This document shows, piece by piece, positions 1-8,672 of a stretch of 64,000 bases of DNA (within the stretch, counting starts at the first letter, position 1; every line of letters starts with the position of its first letter). The translations under genes and the position numbers were made by a program. Location of the stretch: the NCBI RefSeq assembly GCF_007556815.1, contig NZ_CP041743.1, forward strand, positions 806,001-870,000. Reading direction: 5' to 3'. Below the pieces are notes generated by a model. The model searched no databases. It was not told the origin of the DNA and worked only from the letters and a program-made list of their open reading frames with translations. The DNA is from Paraburkholderia megapolitana. Its GTDB lineage: Bacteria; Pseudomonadota; Gammaproteobacteria; Burkholderiales; Burkholderiaceae.

Positions 1-1
1 C

Positions 2-664
2 GGTGTCGATGGGCGTGACCTGGGCGCGGTAGCCGACGATGTACGGAACGCGTTGCAGCGGCTCGACAAGGACCGGCCGGAAACCGTCACCGTGACGCTG
101 CGCGGCCAGTACGAGTCGATGAACACCGCCTTCTCGGGAATGGGCTATGGCCTGTTGGGCGCCGTGGTGCTCATCTACCTGTTGATCGTGATCAACTTCC
201 AGAGCTGGGTCGACCCGTTCATCATCGTCTCGGCGCTGCCGGCGGCGCTCGCCGGCATTTGCTGGATGCTGTTCGCGACCGGCACTCCGCTGTCCGTCCC
301 CGCACTCACCGGCGCGATCATGTGCATGGGAGTCGCCACCGCCAACTCGATCCTCGTCGTCAGCTTCGCCCGCGAACGGCTGGCCGAGCACGGCAACCCT
401 GCCAGGGCCGCGCTCGAGGCCGGCATGACCCGACTGAGGCCGGTCCTGATGACAGCGCTCGCCATGATTATCGGCATGGCGCCGATGGCACTCGGCCTCG
501 GCGAAGGCGGCGAGCAAAATGCGCCGCTCGGCCGCGCCGTAATTGGCGGCCTTGCGTTTGCAACCTGGGCGACGACCCTGTTCGTGCCTACCCTCTTCGC
601 CATTCTTCACGGCCGGCCGTTGGGTCGCCGCTCCGACTTCGAAGGAGCCCTCACCAATGTCTGA
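2..664 (+). CDS. RND efflux pump inner-membrane subunit, C-terminal part (5' end outside window)
   Basis: The reading frame is open from the first bases of the window and runs into TGA at 662-664, so the start lies upstream and only about 220 residues are seen. The visible part carries the last membrane block of an RND (AcrB/MexB-type or heavy-metal-type) permease: hydrophobic helices around GLLGAVVLIYLLIVINFQSW, a loop, then LTGAIMCMGVATANSILVVS and RPVLMTALAMIIGMAPMALG, the repeats typical of TM8-TM12 in this family. Such pumps use the proton gradient to drive drug or metabolite export through an adaptor and an outer-membrane channel, and both follow directly. Its stop overlaps the next start by 8 nt, which indicates one operon. 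Substrate cannot be told from this fragment. Confidence 0.9.
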   Translation, partial: GVDGRDLGAVADDVRNALQRLDKDRPETVTVTLRGQYESMNTAFSGMGYGLLGAVVLIYLLIVINFQSWVDPFIIVSALPAALAGICWMLFATGTPLSVPALTGAIMCMGVATANSILVVSFARERLAEHGNPARAALEAGMTRLRPVLMTALAMIIGMAPMALGLGEGGEQNAPLGRAVIGGLAFATWATTLFVPTLFAILHGRPLGRRSDFEGALTNV

Positions 665-1832
665 CACAGATCGGTTCCCCACCCAGGGCTCCACGTCGCT
701 CAGAACGTACACGATCGTCGCCGCCATCGGCTTCATCGCGATCCTCGCCGTGGGCACAGCGATCCGTCTCGCCGCGCGCGACGATCTGCACAAGCAGACC
801 ATCGCGAACCAGACGCTGACCGTGAACGTGATCAGGCCCGGCGGCAGCGCGGCCGATGCCCTCGTGTTGCCGGGCCGCCTGCAGGCCTGGAACCAGGCGC
901 CCGTCTATTCGCGGACCAATGGCTATCTGCGCCGCTGGTATGTGGACATTGGGCAGCCCGTGCGCGCAGGCCAGCTCCTCGCCGAGGTCGACACGCCGGA
1001 AGTAGACCAGCAGTTGAACGCTGCGCGCGCGGCACTGGCGACCGCCGACGCCCAGCTCGACCTGGCCCGCTCGACCAGCGCGCGCTGGGGTCGCCTGCTG
1101 GCCCAGGAAGCGGTCTCTCAACAGGATGCGGACGAGCGCCGCGGCGATTTCGCTGCGCGCGTGGCCATGCGCAACGAAGCAGCGGCCAATGTCCAGCGCC
1201 TGCAAACGCTGACAAGCTTCAAGCGGATCGTCGCGCCCTTCGACGGAATAGTAACCAGTCGCTCGACGGACATCGGTGCACTGATTGTCGCGGGCACAAC
1301 GACAACCCAGCCGCTCTTCACGATCTCCGACGTATCGCATCTGCGGATCTACGTGAGCGTGCCCGAAGCCTATGCGTCGACGATGCGCGATGGACTCACT
1401 GCGCGGTTTGCAGTCTCGGATCATCCGCATCGGACCTTCGAGGCCGCGCTCGCGCGCTCGGCGGATTCGGTGGACCCCGCGTCCGGTTCGATGCTGGTAC
1501 AGCTCGTCTACGACAACAGCGCCGGTCTCCTGAAACCCGGTGCCTATGCGCAGGTGACGTTCGATCTGAACCGTGACAAGCACCGCGCGGTCGGCGCCGT
1601 CCGCATTCCGGTGAGCAGCCTGTTGTTTCGGCGGGAAGGGACAGCCGTTGCGATCGCGAACCCGCAAGGTCGCGTGAAGGTTCAGCCTATCGTCATCCAG
1701 ACGGACTTCGGCAGTGAGCTCGAAGTCACCGGACTGAAGCCGGACGACAACGTGATCGACAATCCTCCTGAAGACATCCGCACCGACGACCAGGTGAAGA
1801 TCGTCCGCGCAGGGAGACCGGGTCATGCGTGA
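657..1832 (+). CDS. RND efflux periplasmic adaptor (membrane fusion protein, HlyD/AcrA family)
   Basis: 391 residues starting MSDTDRFPTQ. I chose ATG 657 because GAAGGAG lies about 9 nt upstream and the start overlaps the pump stop; an upstream ATG in the same frame would intrude deep into the pump gene. There is one N-terminal membrane anchor (about residues 17-37), then a split biotinyl-lipoyl domain (GYLRRWYVDIGQPVRAGQLL, later PFDGIVTSR) flanking a short alpha-hairpin, then beta-barrel and membrane-proximal domains. The protein would join the inner-membrane pump to the outer-membrane channel. The gene sits between both partners, with 8-nt overlaps on either side, as in mexAB-oprM-like operons of Burkholderiaceae. 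Confidence 0.93.
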   Translation: MSDTDRFPTQGSTSLRTYTIVAAIGFIAILAVGTAIRLAARDDLHKQTIANQTLTVNVIRPGGSAADALVLPGRLQAWNQAPVYSRTNGYLRRWYVDIGQPVRAGQLLAEVDTPEVDQQLNAARAALATADAQLDLARSTSARWGRLLAQEAVSQQDADERRGDFAARVAMRNEAAANVQRLQTLTSFKRIVAPFDGIVTSRSTDIGALIVAGTTTTQPLFTISDVSHLRIYVSVPEAYASTMRDGLTARFAVSDHPHRTFEAALARSADSVDPASGSMLVQLVYDNSAGLLKPGAYAQVTFDLNRDKHRAVGAVRIPVSSLLFRREGTAVAIANPQGRVKVQPIVIQTDFGSELEVTGLKPDDNVIDNPPEDIRTDDQVKIVRAGRPGHA

Positions 1833-3267
1833 ATGCTGCTGGCCGGTTTGCGTGATGTTGCTGTTGCTGTCGGGTTGCGATCTCGCGCCACGCTACACGC
1901 AACCGTCGATCGCGGCCGCGCCGACGACATTCAAGGAGAGCGGACCATGGACGCCCGCGCAGCCCGATGACGGTGCCTATCGCGGAGCATGGTGGAAGAT
2001 CATCGACGATCCGCAACTCGATGCGCTGGAGCAGCGTGTCATGTCGGACAGTCCGCAACTGGCCGCAGCAGTCGCCCGCTACGACGAAGCCAGCGCGCTC
2101 GCGCGCCGGGCGCGCTCGGGTCTGTTTCCGCAACTCGACGCCAAGGCCAGTGCGGCGCGAATGCGAACGGCGTCGCCGTCCACCGGCACGCATATCGACT
2201 ATCGCGACTACGCAATCGGCGCATCGGTCTCCTATGAACTGGATCTCTGGGGGCGCGTCCGCAATCTGGTCGCGGCGGGCGACGCGGAGAAGCAGGCGAG
2301 CGCGGCAGATCTCGCCGTGGTGAAGCTGAGCCTGCAAGCGGAACTTGCCGATCACTATGTGCAGTTGCGCGGCCTCGACGCCCAGATCGTGCTACTCAGG
2401 CAAACCGGCAACGCCTACGACGCGGCTTTGCAGCTCACGATGAAGCGCTTCGCGGGCGGCGCCGCGAGCGAACTCGACGTCGGTCGCGCACGCACTCAGC
2501 TTGCGTCGGCCCAGTCGGACATCGAGCAGCGAATGGCCGATCGGGCTTTACTTGAGCATGCAATCGCGGTGCTGGTCGGCGAGCAGGCGTCGGTCTTCTC
2601 GATCGCGCCGGAGCAGGTGTTTGCCGAGCCGCCTCCGGTGCCGGTAACGGCACCGTCCCGACTGTTGCAACGACGTCCCGACGTGGCGGCAGCAGAGCGC
2701 CGCGTCGCCGCCGCGAACTCGCGCATCGGTGTGGCGAGAGCGGCATTCTTTCCCGCCATCACCCTTGGCGGCTCGGGAGGGGTCGAGGCTACGGCCGGCA
2801 CGTTGTTCTCGGCGGCGAACAGGGTGTGGGCGCTCGGCCCCGCGGCCGCGCTGCTGCCGATCTTCGACGGCGGGAGCCGAAGCGCGGATCTGGATCAGGC
2901 GCGTGCGCAACTGAACGAGGCAGCCGCCGATTACCGCCAGACCACGCTCGATTCGTTTCGCGAAGTCGAGGACCAGCTTGCCCTGATCAACCGGCTCGCG
3001 AATGCGTCACAGCGCGAAGCGGAGGCCGTGAAGGCCGCGCAGCGCACGACTCAACTTGCGAACGTCCAGTACCGCGAAGGTGCCGTGGACTACCTGCAGG
3101 TGGTGACGGCTCAAACGGCCGAGCTACAGGTACGCGAAACGCAGATCACGCTGCAGGCACGGCGCCTCACGGCATGCGTCGACCTGGTGCGCGCGCTGGG
3201 CGGATCCTGGGAAACCGACAGTGGCATAACGATCGGCGCGAACCCGTCGCAGCCTGCTATCCGCTGA
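1825..3267 (+). CDS. Outer-membrane efflux lipoprotein, NodT/OprM family
   Basis: 480 residues. The N-terminus has a lipoprotein signal with lipobox LLSG-C (Cys about residue 18), followed by the family hallmark LAPRYTQPS. The body shows the two repeated outer-membrane-factor halves with heptad-rich helices (for example LQAELADHYVQLRGLDAQIV and FREVEDQLALINRLANASQR) and the motif RRPDVAAAERRVAAANSRIGVARAAFFP (quoted in part: RRPDVAAAERRVAAANSRIG). It would form the trimeric outer-membrane duct of the tripartite pump encoded just upstream. The start ATG overlaps the adaptor stop by 8 nt. It faces a minus-strand gene at its 3' end. This may be general multidrug efflux; a role in exporting a product of the neighbouring tropone-like cluster is only a guess from proximity. 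Confidence 0.93.
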   Translation: MRECCWPVCVMLLLLSGCDLAPRYTQPSIAAAPTTFKESGPWTPAQPDDGAYRGAWWKIIDDPQLDALEQRVMSDSPQLAAAVARYDEASALARRARSGLFPQLDAKASAARMRTASPSTGTHIDYRDYAIGASVSYELDLWGRVRNLVAAGDAEKQASAADLAVVKLSLQAELADHYVQLRGLDAQIVLLRQTGNAYDAALQLTMKRFAGGAASELDVGRARTQLASAQSDIEQRMADRALLEHAIAVLVGEQASVFSIAPEQVFAEPPPVPVTAPSRLLQRRPDVAAAERRVAAANSRIGVARAAFFPAITLGGSGGVEATAGTLFSAANRVWALGPAAALLPIFDGGSRSADLDQARAQLNEAAADYRQTTLDSFREVEDQLALINRLANASQREAEAVKAAQRTTQLANVQYREGAVDYLQVVTAQTAELQVRETQITLQARRLTACVDLVRALGGSWETDSGITIGANPSQPAIR

Positions 3268-3302
3268 ACCCCGAGCAACCGAAGGGCGGGAAACCGGCGG
3301 TA

Positions 3303-4025
3303 TCACAGCATCCGGCGCAACGAGATCGACAATCTCGTATGCGCCGTCATACGGCGCATCGTGATGGCACTGGCCACCGCATCCAGCAATGCCTCGGTTG
3401 CGTCTACTTGCCACGCACATTTGTCCGCCGGGCCGGACTCGCCGGAGGCGGCAAGATCGAATGCGATGCCGCATGGCTCATCGCCGTTGGCCACTCGCTC
3501 GAGAAAAAAGGCATGCGCATAAGCGGCTACGCACGTCTCGGGTATGCCGCTCCCACTCAGATCCAGCACCGTTCGCCGCAAATTGCACGCATCGAGCCCT
3601 GCGTCGTCTGCGATCCGGGCAATCGACTCGTTAAGCGGGCAACTCAGCAACCACCCGATGCTGCGCGACGCCAGGACCGCTCGAAGATAATCCGCCGGGC
3701 GCGGCCGCACGCTATCGCATAGCATCCAGCTAACCAGCGAGACAGACTCACAGCGCTTCGGCGCGCCGCAGATCGCGAGTTCGGTCGCAAGGGGCAGGTC
3801 GATCGATTCACTGGCGTCGGGCTCGTGGCATTGATCGGTTGAGGATATGAGCAAGAGCAGTTCGAGCTCGCTGTCGTAGCGCTCGCGCATGCGGGCGAGC
3901 CACGCAAGCGCGTGGGTATCGGAGAAGAGTTGCGCCCGGACCCGCAGTATGACGAACGCCCGATCGTCGCGACCGGCAAATATCGACTCGAGCTGGCGCG
4001 AGACGTGTTCAGGCACGATGGCCAT
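3303..4025 (-). CDS. Hypothetical protein with a degenerate AraC-like helix-turn-helix segment
   Basis: 240 residues beginning MAIVPEHVSR; GGAA about 7 nt upstream of the ATG is the only ribosome-binding hint. I do not recognise a family for the whole protein. Residues about 120-180 (PLNESIARIADDAGLDACNL, then a Gly-centred linker and an aromatic-rich helix) resemble the spacing of an AraC-type DNA-binding domain but lack the usual second-helix consensus. No signal peptide or membrane helix is visible. It lies 114 nt downstream of the DAHP synthase on the same strand and converges with the efflux operon, so it could be the last gene of the minus-strand cluster. Function unknown. Confidence 0.6.
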   Translation of the reverse strand: MAIVPEHVSRQLESIFAGRDDRAFVILRVRAQLFSDTHALAWLARMRERYDSELELLLLISSTDQCHEPDASESIDLPLATELAICGAPKRCESVSLVSWMLCDSVRPRPADYLRAVLASRSIGWLLSCPLNESIARIADDAGLDACNLRRTVLDLSGSGIPETCVAAYAHAFFLERVANGDEPCGIAFDLAASGESGPADKCAWQVDATEALLDAVASAITMRRMTAHTRLSISLRRML

Positions 4026-4139
4026 CTCAGTGTTCCACTAAAGAGAACCGTCCATTTGACAGCCACGGCATGGCGCTGCGCCGTTGGCCATCAGCGCCCC
4101 GCGCGGCAGGATTGCGCTGCCCGTCGCCAGGTCGCCGCC

Positions 4140-5231
4140 TCATGCCGGGAGAGCAAACGAAAGCACGGTACTTTGCCGCGCGACCCGGCGGCAACGGATC
4201 GAGTCGGCCAGGGTGTTCAGGCAGCTAACGGTGTCGTCCCAGCCGAGGCAACTGTCCGTGATGCTTTGGCCGTAGACCAGCGACATGTTCGTACCGACAT
4301 CTTGCCGGCCCTCGACGAGATGCGATTCGATCATGACACCCGAGATCCGCTGCTCGCCGCGCGCGACCCGTTCGGCCACGGACTCGCAGACGCACCGCTG
4401 GTTGCCGTGACACTTGCGGCTGTTGCCATGGCTCGCGTCGATCACCACGCTTTCGTTGAGACCCGCGGCAGCAAGCGCGCGACACGCCTCATCGACGTAC
4501 TCCGCCTCATAGTTCGGCACCTTGCCGCCGCGCAGCACCAGGTGACCGTCCCGGTTGCCCGTGCTTGCGAGCTTCCTGAGTTCGCCCTGCCCATCGACGC
4601 CGAGGTAGCAATGCGGATGCCGCGCTGCGCGTATCGCATCGATCGCCACCTGCACGCATCCCTCTGTACCGTTCTTGAAGCCAATTGCGCAAGGCAGGCT
4701 CGAGGCCAGTTCACGGTGCACCTGCGACTCCGTGGTGCGTGCGCCGATGGCGCCCCAGCTCACCAGGTCGGCAAGATAAAGCGGTGTCGCGAGGTCAAGG
4801 AATTCCGTTGCAACCGGCAAGCCCATCGACGTGATAGCGAGCAACAGCTCGCGCGCAAGATGCAGCCCGTGCTCGATTTCGAAGCTGCCGTCGAGGAACG
4901 GATCGTTGATGAGTCCCTTCCAGCCGACCGTCGTGCGCGGTTTTTCGAAGTACACCCGCATGACGATTTCCAGTTCGGTGCCGAGGCGCTCACGCTCGCG
5001 CACCAGTCGACCGGCATACTCGAGGGCACTTTGTGGATCGTGGATCGAGCACGGTCCGACGATCACAAGCAGCTTGTCCCGGCCGCCGCGTAACGTGCGA
5101 TTCACGGCGACGCGCGAATCGAGTACGCATTGGCGGCTCCTCGGTCCGGCGGGAAGCTGCTGGAGCAGCTTCGCAGGCTTGATAATCCCGACGCTCTCGG
5201 TTTTTCCCGCATTGATGACCATCGAAGACAT
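4140..5231 (-). CDS. 3-deoxy-7-phosphoheptulonate (DAHP) synthase, class I (AroF/G/H type)
   Basis: 363 residues from ATG 5231, chosen because AGGAG (5239-5243) sits 7 nt upstream; a longer frame to 5279 has no such site. It catalyses condensation of phosphoenolpyruvate with erythrose 4-phosphate, the entry to the shikimate pathway. Class I motifs are clear: VGPCSIHDPQSALEYAGRL, MRVYFEKPRTTVGWKGLIND, GAIGARTTESQVHRELAS and the C-terminal IDASHGNS. It belongs to a run of minus-strand genes (73 nt after the acyl-CoA dehydrogenase-like gene). A spare DAHP synthase inside a biosynthetic cluster usually raises aromatic precursor supply free of normal feedback control; that fits tropone formation from phenylacetate/shikimate intermediates but is inference. 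Confidence 0.95.
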   Translation of the reverse strand: MSSMVINAGKTESVGIIKPAKLLQQLPAGPRSRQCVLDSRVAVNRTLRGGRDKLLVIVGPCSIHDPQSALEYAGRLVRERERLGTELEIVMRVYFEKPRTTVGWKGLINDPFLDGSFEIEHGLHLARELLLAITSMGLPVATEFLDLATPLYLADLVSWGAIGARTTESQVHRELASSLPCAIGFKNGTEGCVQVAIDAIRAARHPHCYLGVDGQGELRKLASTGNRDGHLVLRGGKVPNYEAEYVDEACRALAAAGLNESVVIDASHGNSRKCHGNQRCVCESVAERVARGEQRISGVMIESHLVEGRQDVGTNMSLVYGQSITDSCLGWDDTVSCLNTLADSIRCRRVARQSTVLSFALPA

Positions 5232-5304
5232 GTGCCTACTCCTGGAGCAATCGTGCGAACGGTGCGAACCTGGCGACACGGCGCGAGCTTGCCTACCGTC
5301 GCTC

Positions 5305-6435
5305 TCAACCGGCCAAACGCTTCATCTGATTGAAAATATTCTTCCGATGCATTTCTTCGGTTCCTCCCACGCTCGCGAAGCCCAACGCGTTCTTCATCAA
5401 TTCGGCGACACGACCATTGTGATAGCCGAGACTGCCGTAGAGCTTCATCAGGTTCGTCGCGTTCGCGATCAGATCCTCGGCACCCACGAGCTTCGCGATG
5501 GAACTCATCATCAGTCCCTCGGGGTGATCCGTCAGCAACTGCGACAGCGCGCCGTAGGCAAGCCAGCGCGAGCGCTCCATACCGATGCGCAGGTCGACGA
5601 GACGTCGTTGCACGTACTGGTGTGAGTCGATCTGGCTCTTGAAGCTGGTTCGCGTCGCGGCGTAGTTCATTGCATCGACGAGATACGGCCTGATGAGATT
5701 CGCCGCCACGAGACCGTAATAGAGACGCCCCAACGAAATGATGTCGATGAGGGTCGACAGCCCGTGGCCAGGTTTTCCGAGCACACGCTCGTGCGGGACT
5801 TCGACATCGTGAAAATGAATTTCCCCGGTCGGCAGGTTACGATTACCGAGCTTGTCGTCGACCTGCCCGATGGACAACCCGGCTGTCTTGCGATCGAGCA
5901 AAGCGAGCTCGATGTTGCACTGCTCTTTTCCGTGTAGCCGGCAGACAACCAGTGCGAAATCCATGATCGGCGCATGCGCGATATTGAATTTCGTGCCGTT
6001 GAGCCGATAGCCACCGGGCACCTCGGTCAGCGACGTCTCGATACTTCTCACGTCCGTCCCTGTTGTCGGCTCCGCAATGCACGTCGCACTCACGTCGCCG
6101 CGCAAGATGGCGTCGAGGTAGCGATCCTTCTGGGCCGGGTTGCCGTGCCGCTCGAGTGCGCGCACCATGCCGGCCTGCGCAATCACGGAAAGCAGGAGCT
6201 CCGGGGTCCTGATCGACGACGAGAGCCCGTCGAGTGCCGCCGTAAATGTCCACCAGTCGGCATCGAGCGCTCCGGTTGGTACGATCAGGCGCCACAATCC
6301 CTCGTCGCGCAGCCTTCTCCAGCCATCGAAATCAAACCCCTCCGGAGAAGCAGCTGCTGCATCGGCGATTTCTTCACCGATCGCAAGATACTTTCTCTGG
6401 ATTGCTAATTGGTCGTCCGAGAAACCGAATAACAT
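5305..6435 (-). CDS. Acyl-CoA dehydrogenase-like flavoprotein lacking the catalytic Glu (TdaE-like candidate)
   Basis: 376 residues with the acyl-CoA dehydrogenase fold: helical N-domain, middle beta-domain with TCIAEPTTGTDVRS and GGYRLNGTKFNIAHAP, and C-terminal helical domain. The usual catalytic motif Y-E-G-T near the C-terminus reads V-G-G-T here (about residues 356-359), so the base Glu is replaced by Gly. The alternative Glu position used by isovaleryl-CoA dehydrogenase (around SLGRLYYGLVAA) also has none. This argues against ordinary alpha,beta-dehydrogenation. TdaE of the TDA pathway is a family member that works as a flavoprotein oxygenase on a CoA ester, so a similar oxygenolytic role is likely given the neighbours. 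RBS AGAGGG lies about 10 nt upstream. It is 113 nt downstream of the glutamate-cysteine ligase gene, apparently the same transcript. Confidence 0.88.
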   Translation of the reverse strand: MLFGFSDDQLAIQRKYLAIGEEIADAAAASPEGFDFDGWRRLRDEGLWRLIVPTGALDADWWTFTAALDGLSSSIRTPELLLSVIAQAGMVRALERHGNPAQKDRYLDAILRGDVSATCIAEPTTGTDVRSIETSLTEVPGGYRLNGTKFNIAHAPIMDFALVVCRLHGKEQCNIELALLDRKTAGLSIGQVDDKLGNRNLPTGEIHFHDVEVPHERVLGKPGHGLSTLIDIISLGRLYYGLVAANLIRPYLVDAMNYAATRTSFKSQIDSHQYVQRRLVDLRIGMERSRWLAYGALSQLLTDHPEGLMMSSIAKLVGAEDLIANATNLMKLYGSLGYHNGRVAELMKNALGFASVGGTEEMHRKNIFNQMKRLAG

Positions 6436-6548
6436 TTGATTTCTACCCTCTAGTTGCGTGACTGGATCGGCAACCCGCCTCGATAGCCATCACGTGCCGG
6501 CAGCGACGATGTCCCAGACGGACCGTCGTCCGCTGCCCGGACCACGTT

Positions 6549-7919
6549 TCAGCACTGGTACTGCTCGAAGATCGAGTCGATCGAGCCGCTCCGGGAACGA
6601 TAGTGATTGAGCATGTCCTCCGCCAGCGTGGTGCCGCGTGCGAGCATGTCCTCGATCGGTGCCAGAAAGATGCGCTCGTCGTAGCCGTCGCTGTTGCGGC
6701 GGTCGCGATTCTTCAGGCCGAGACGCACGAGGTCCATGACTTCTTCGGCAACGTGGAGTAGTTTCTCCCCGCGAAACGGCGCGTTCAGTGCGTGGGTCGG
6801 AACTTCATTGCGTAGGGCCAGTACTTCTTCGTAGGTCCAGTCGGCCGTCAGTTCCTGCGCAGCTTGCAGCGCTTCGTTGTCATAGAGCAGCCCAACCCAG
6901 AAAGCCGGCAGCGCACAAATGCGCAGCAGAGGCCCACCGTCTGCGCCGCGCATCTCCAGATAGCTCTTGAGCCGGACTTCAGGGAAGAGCGTCGACAGGT
7001 GATTGGTCCAGTCGCCCATGTTGGGCTGCCAGTCGTCGATTTCGCCTTTCAGCGCGCCGTCGAGGAACTGCCGGAAGGTGATGTGGGTGCAGTCGCGGTA
7101 TTTGCCGTCGCGAATGACAAAATACATCGGGACGTCGAGTGCCCACTTCACATAATCGACAAAGCCGAAGTCTTCATTGAAGACGAACGGCAGGATGCCG
7201 GCGCGCGCGTTATCGGTGTCGCGCCATACGTCCGATCGCCAGGACAGGAAGTTGTTCGGCCGGCCCTCGGTGAAGGGAGATGCAGCGAAGATTGCGGTCG
7301 CCAGCGGCTGGAGTTTCATCGACACCTGCATCTTGCGACACATATCGGCTTCCGACGAATAGTCCAGATTCACCTGAATCGTACAGGTGCGATACATCAT
7401 GTCGAGCCCACGGCTACCGATCTTCGGCATATAGCGCCGCATGATCTCGTAGCGCGACTTCGGCATAGCCGGTGTGTCGTCCAGATGCCACTTGGGGCTC
7501 GAGCCGGCACCGAGAAACCGGATGCCCAACGGTTCAGCGATGCCGCGCAGTATCGACAGATGGTGCCCAGCTTCCTTGCACGTCTCGTGCAAATTGCTGA
7601 CGGGGGCGCCGGACAGTTCGAACTGTCCGCCTGGTTCCAGCGAAATCGCACCCATGCCTTGCGGCCCAGTCAGCCCGATAATCCGGCCTTCATCGAGGAT
7701 CGGCTCCCAGCCGAGTCTGGCCTTCATACCATTGAGAAGCGCTGAAATGCTGGCGTCGCCGTCATACGGGACAGGACGATGCCCGTCGCGAAAGAAAGCG
7801 AACTTTTCATGTTCCGTACCGATCCGGAATGCCCCTTCAGGCTTGCAGCCATCGCGATGATGGGCAATCAGTGAGTCGAGACTGCTGATCGGTGCTGCAT
7901 TCGAAATATCACGAGCCAT
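6549..7919 (-). CDS. gshA: Glutamate-cysteine ligase, plant type (GCS2 superfamily)
   Basis: 456 residues that read as a complete plant/alphaproteobacterial-type glutamate-cysteine ligase: RIGTEHEKFAFF near the N-terminus (Glu/Mg-ATP site), ISLEPGGQFELSGAP, MYRTCTIQVNLDYSSEADMC, and the C-terminal RGADGGPLLRICALPAFWVG. It makes gamma-glutamylcysteine from Glu and Cys with ATP, the first step of glutathione synthesis. Its ATG is preceded by AGAGGGG at 7 nt and it starts 33 nt after the GST stop, so the two are cotranscribed. Burkholderiaceae normally carry another GshA type for housekeeping glutathione, so I infer this copy feeds thiol to the adjacent GST for a dedicated sulfur-incorporation step. 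Confidence 0.93.
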   Translation of the reverse strand: MARDISNAAPISSLDSLIAHHRDGCKPEGAFRIGTEHEKFAFFRDGHRPVPYDGDASISALLNGMKARLGWEPILDEGRIIGLTGPQGMGAISLEPGGQFELSGAPVSNLHETCKEAGHHLSILRGIAEPLGIRFLGAGSSPKWHLDDTPAMPKSRYEIMRRYMPKIGSRGLDMMYRTCTIQVNLDYSSEADMCRKMQVSMKLQPLATAIFAASPFTEGRPNNFLSWRSDVWRDTDNARAGILPFVFNEDFGFVDYVKWALDVPMYFVIRDGKYRDCTHITFRQFLDGALKGEIDDWQPNMGDWTNHLSTLFPEVRLKSYLEMRGADGGPLLRICALPAFWVGLLYDNEALQAAQELTADWTYEEVLALRNEVPTHALNAPFRGEKLLHVAEEVMDLVRLGLKNRDRRNSDGYDERIFLAPIEDMLARGTTLAEDMLNHYRSRSGSIDSIFEQYQC

Positions 7920-7952
7920 CTGGGGTCCCCTCTAGTGAATCGAAGCGCGGTT

Positions 7953-8672
7953 TCAAAGCATCGTGTGTTGAATGTCGTGCTCAACTGAAGCGGCGGCCGA
8001 GCGCCCGATGCCGCCATGAAGGTCGAGACACCGCTCGAACCATTCCGTGATCGGGTCGTCGTCGGCAAGCAGCTTTGTGGGTGTGCAAATGCGCGCCCAC
8101 TGCAATGCGCCAAACAGGATGTAGTCAGCGAATAGCGGACGCTGTCCACCCATCCATGGCTGCTTTTCCAGGACGATACGCATCGGCGCGAGCCTGGCTG
8201 CGAGTCCCGCCAGCTCCACGTCCTTGTTCGCGTGAAACGCTTCCAGACTCTTGCCGAAACGTTTTTCGCGCGCCGCACGGAAATACGCCTGATCTTCCGG
8301 CGACATCATCGCGTGCATGTCCAGTACCGCGATCGTCGAAACCGGAGGATGGATCACCGCCTGGCTGAAGCCTTCGACGAAACGCGCGGTCGCGAGTCCA
8401 CCCTCGCCGCCAAACAGGCTATCGCCGTCGCGATAGCGCTCCTCGAGGTAGACGGCAATTCCGAAGCTGTCGCCTTCCAGATGCCCGTTGTCGTTAAGGA
8501 CGGGAATGCTCTTAAACGAGCCATCCTCGATTTGCGATATTTCCTTGAAGGACACCGGTTTGAGCTCGAAATCCAATCCTTTGTGCTTTAGCGCCAGAAT
8601 GATTTTCCATACATGCGGCGAATAATGGCGAACCCGATCCGCGCAGGCCAGGCTGTAGAGAATTCTTTGCAT
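7953..8672 (-). CDS. Glutathione S-transferase, beta-etherase (LigE/TdaB-like) type
   Basis: 239 residues. The N-terminal thioredoxin-like domain has SPHVWKIILALKHKGLDFEL, SIPVLNDNG and GDSFGIAVYLEERY; the C-terminal all-helical domain follows, with LFADYILFGALQWARI. Sequence style resembles LigE/LigF beta-etherases and the TdaB proteins of TDA clusters rather than canonical beta-class GSTs. It likely adds glutathione (or releases it) at an electrophilic carbon of a CoA-bound or free ring intermediate. AGAGG lies 8 nt before the ATG. It heads the operon GST-GCL-flavoprotein-DAHP synthase; a 568-nt spacer with a long inverted repeat separates it from the C-S lyase gene upstream. Confidence 0.9.
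   Translation of the reverse strand: MQRILYSLACADRVRHYSPHVWKIILALKHKGLDFELKPVSFKEISQIEDGSFKSIPVLNDNGHLEGDSFGIAVYLEERYRDGDSLFGGEGGLATARFVEGFSQAVIHPPVSTIAVLDMHAMMSPEDQAYFRAAREKRFGKSLEAFHANKDVELAGLAARLAPMRIVLEKQPWMGGQRPLFADYILFGALQWARICTPTKLLADDDPITEWFERCLDLHGGIGRSAAASVEHDIQHTML

Noticed and set aside
651..1826. 391-codon antisense frame over the efflux adaptor
   Set aside because: Explained by GC-rich codon bias of the real adaptor gene; no domain signature.
2..3267. RND efflux operon as the self-resistance export system of the tropone-like cluster
   Set aside because: Only proximity supports it; the operon is on the opposite strand, convergent, and RND pumps are abundant in such genomes.
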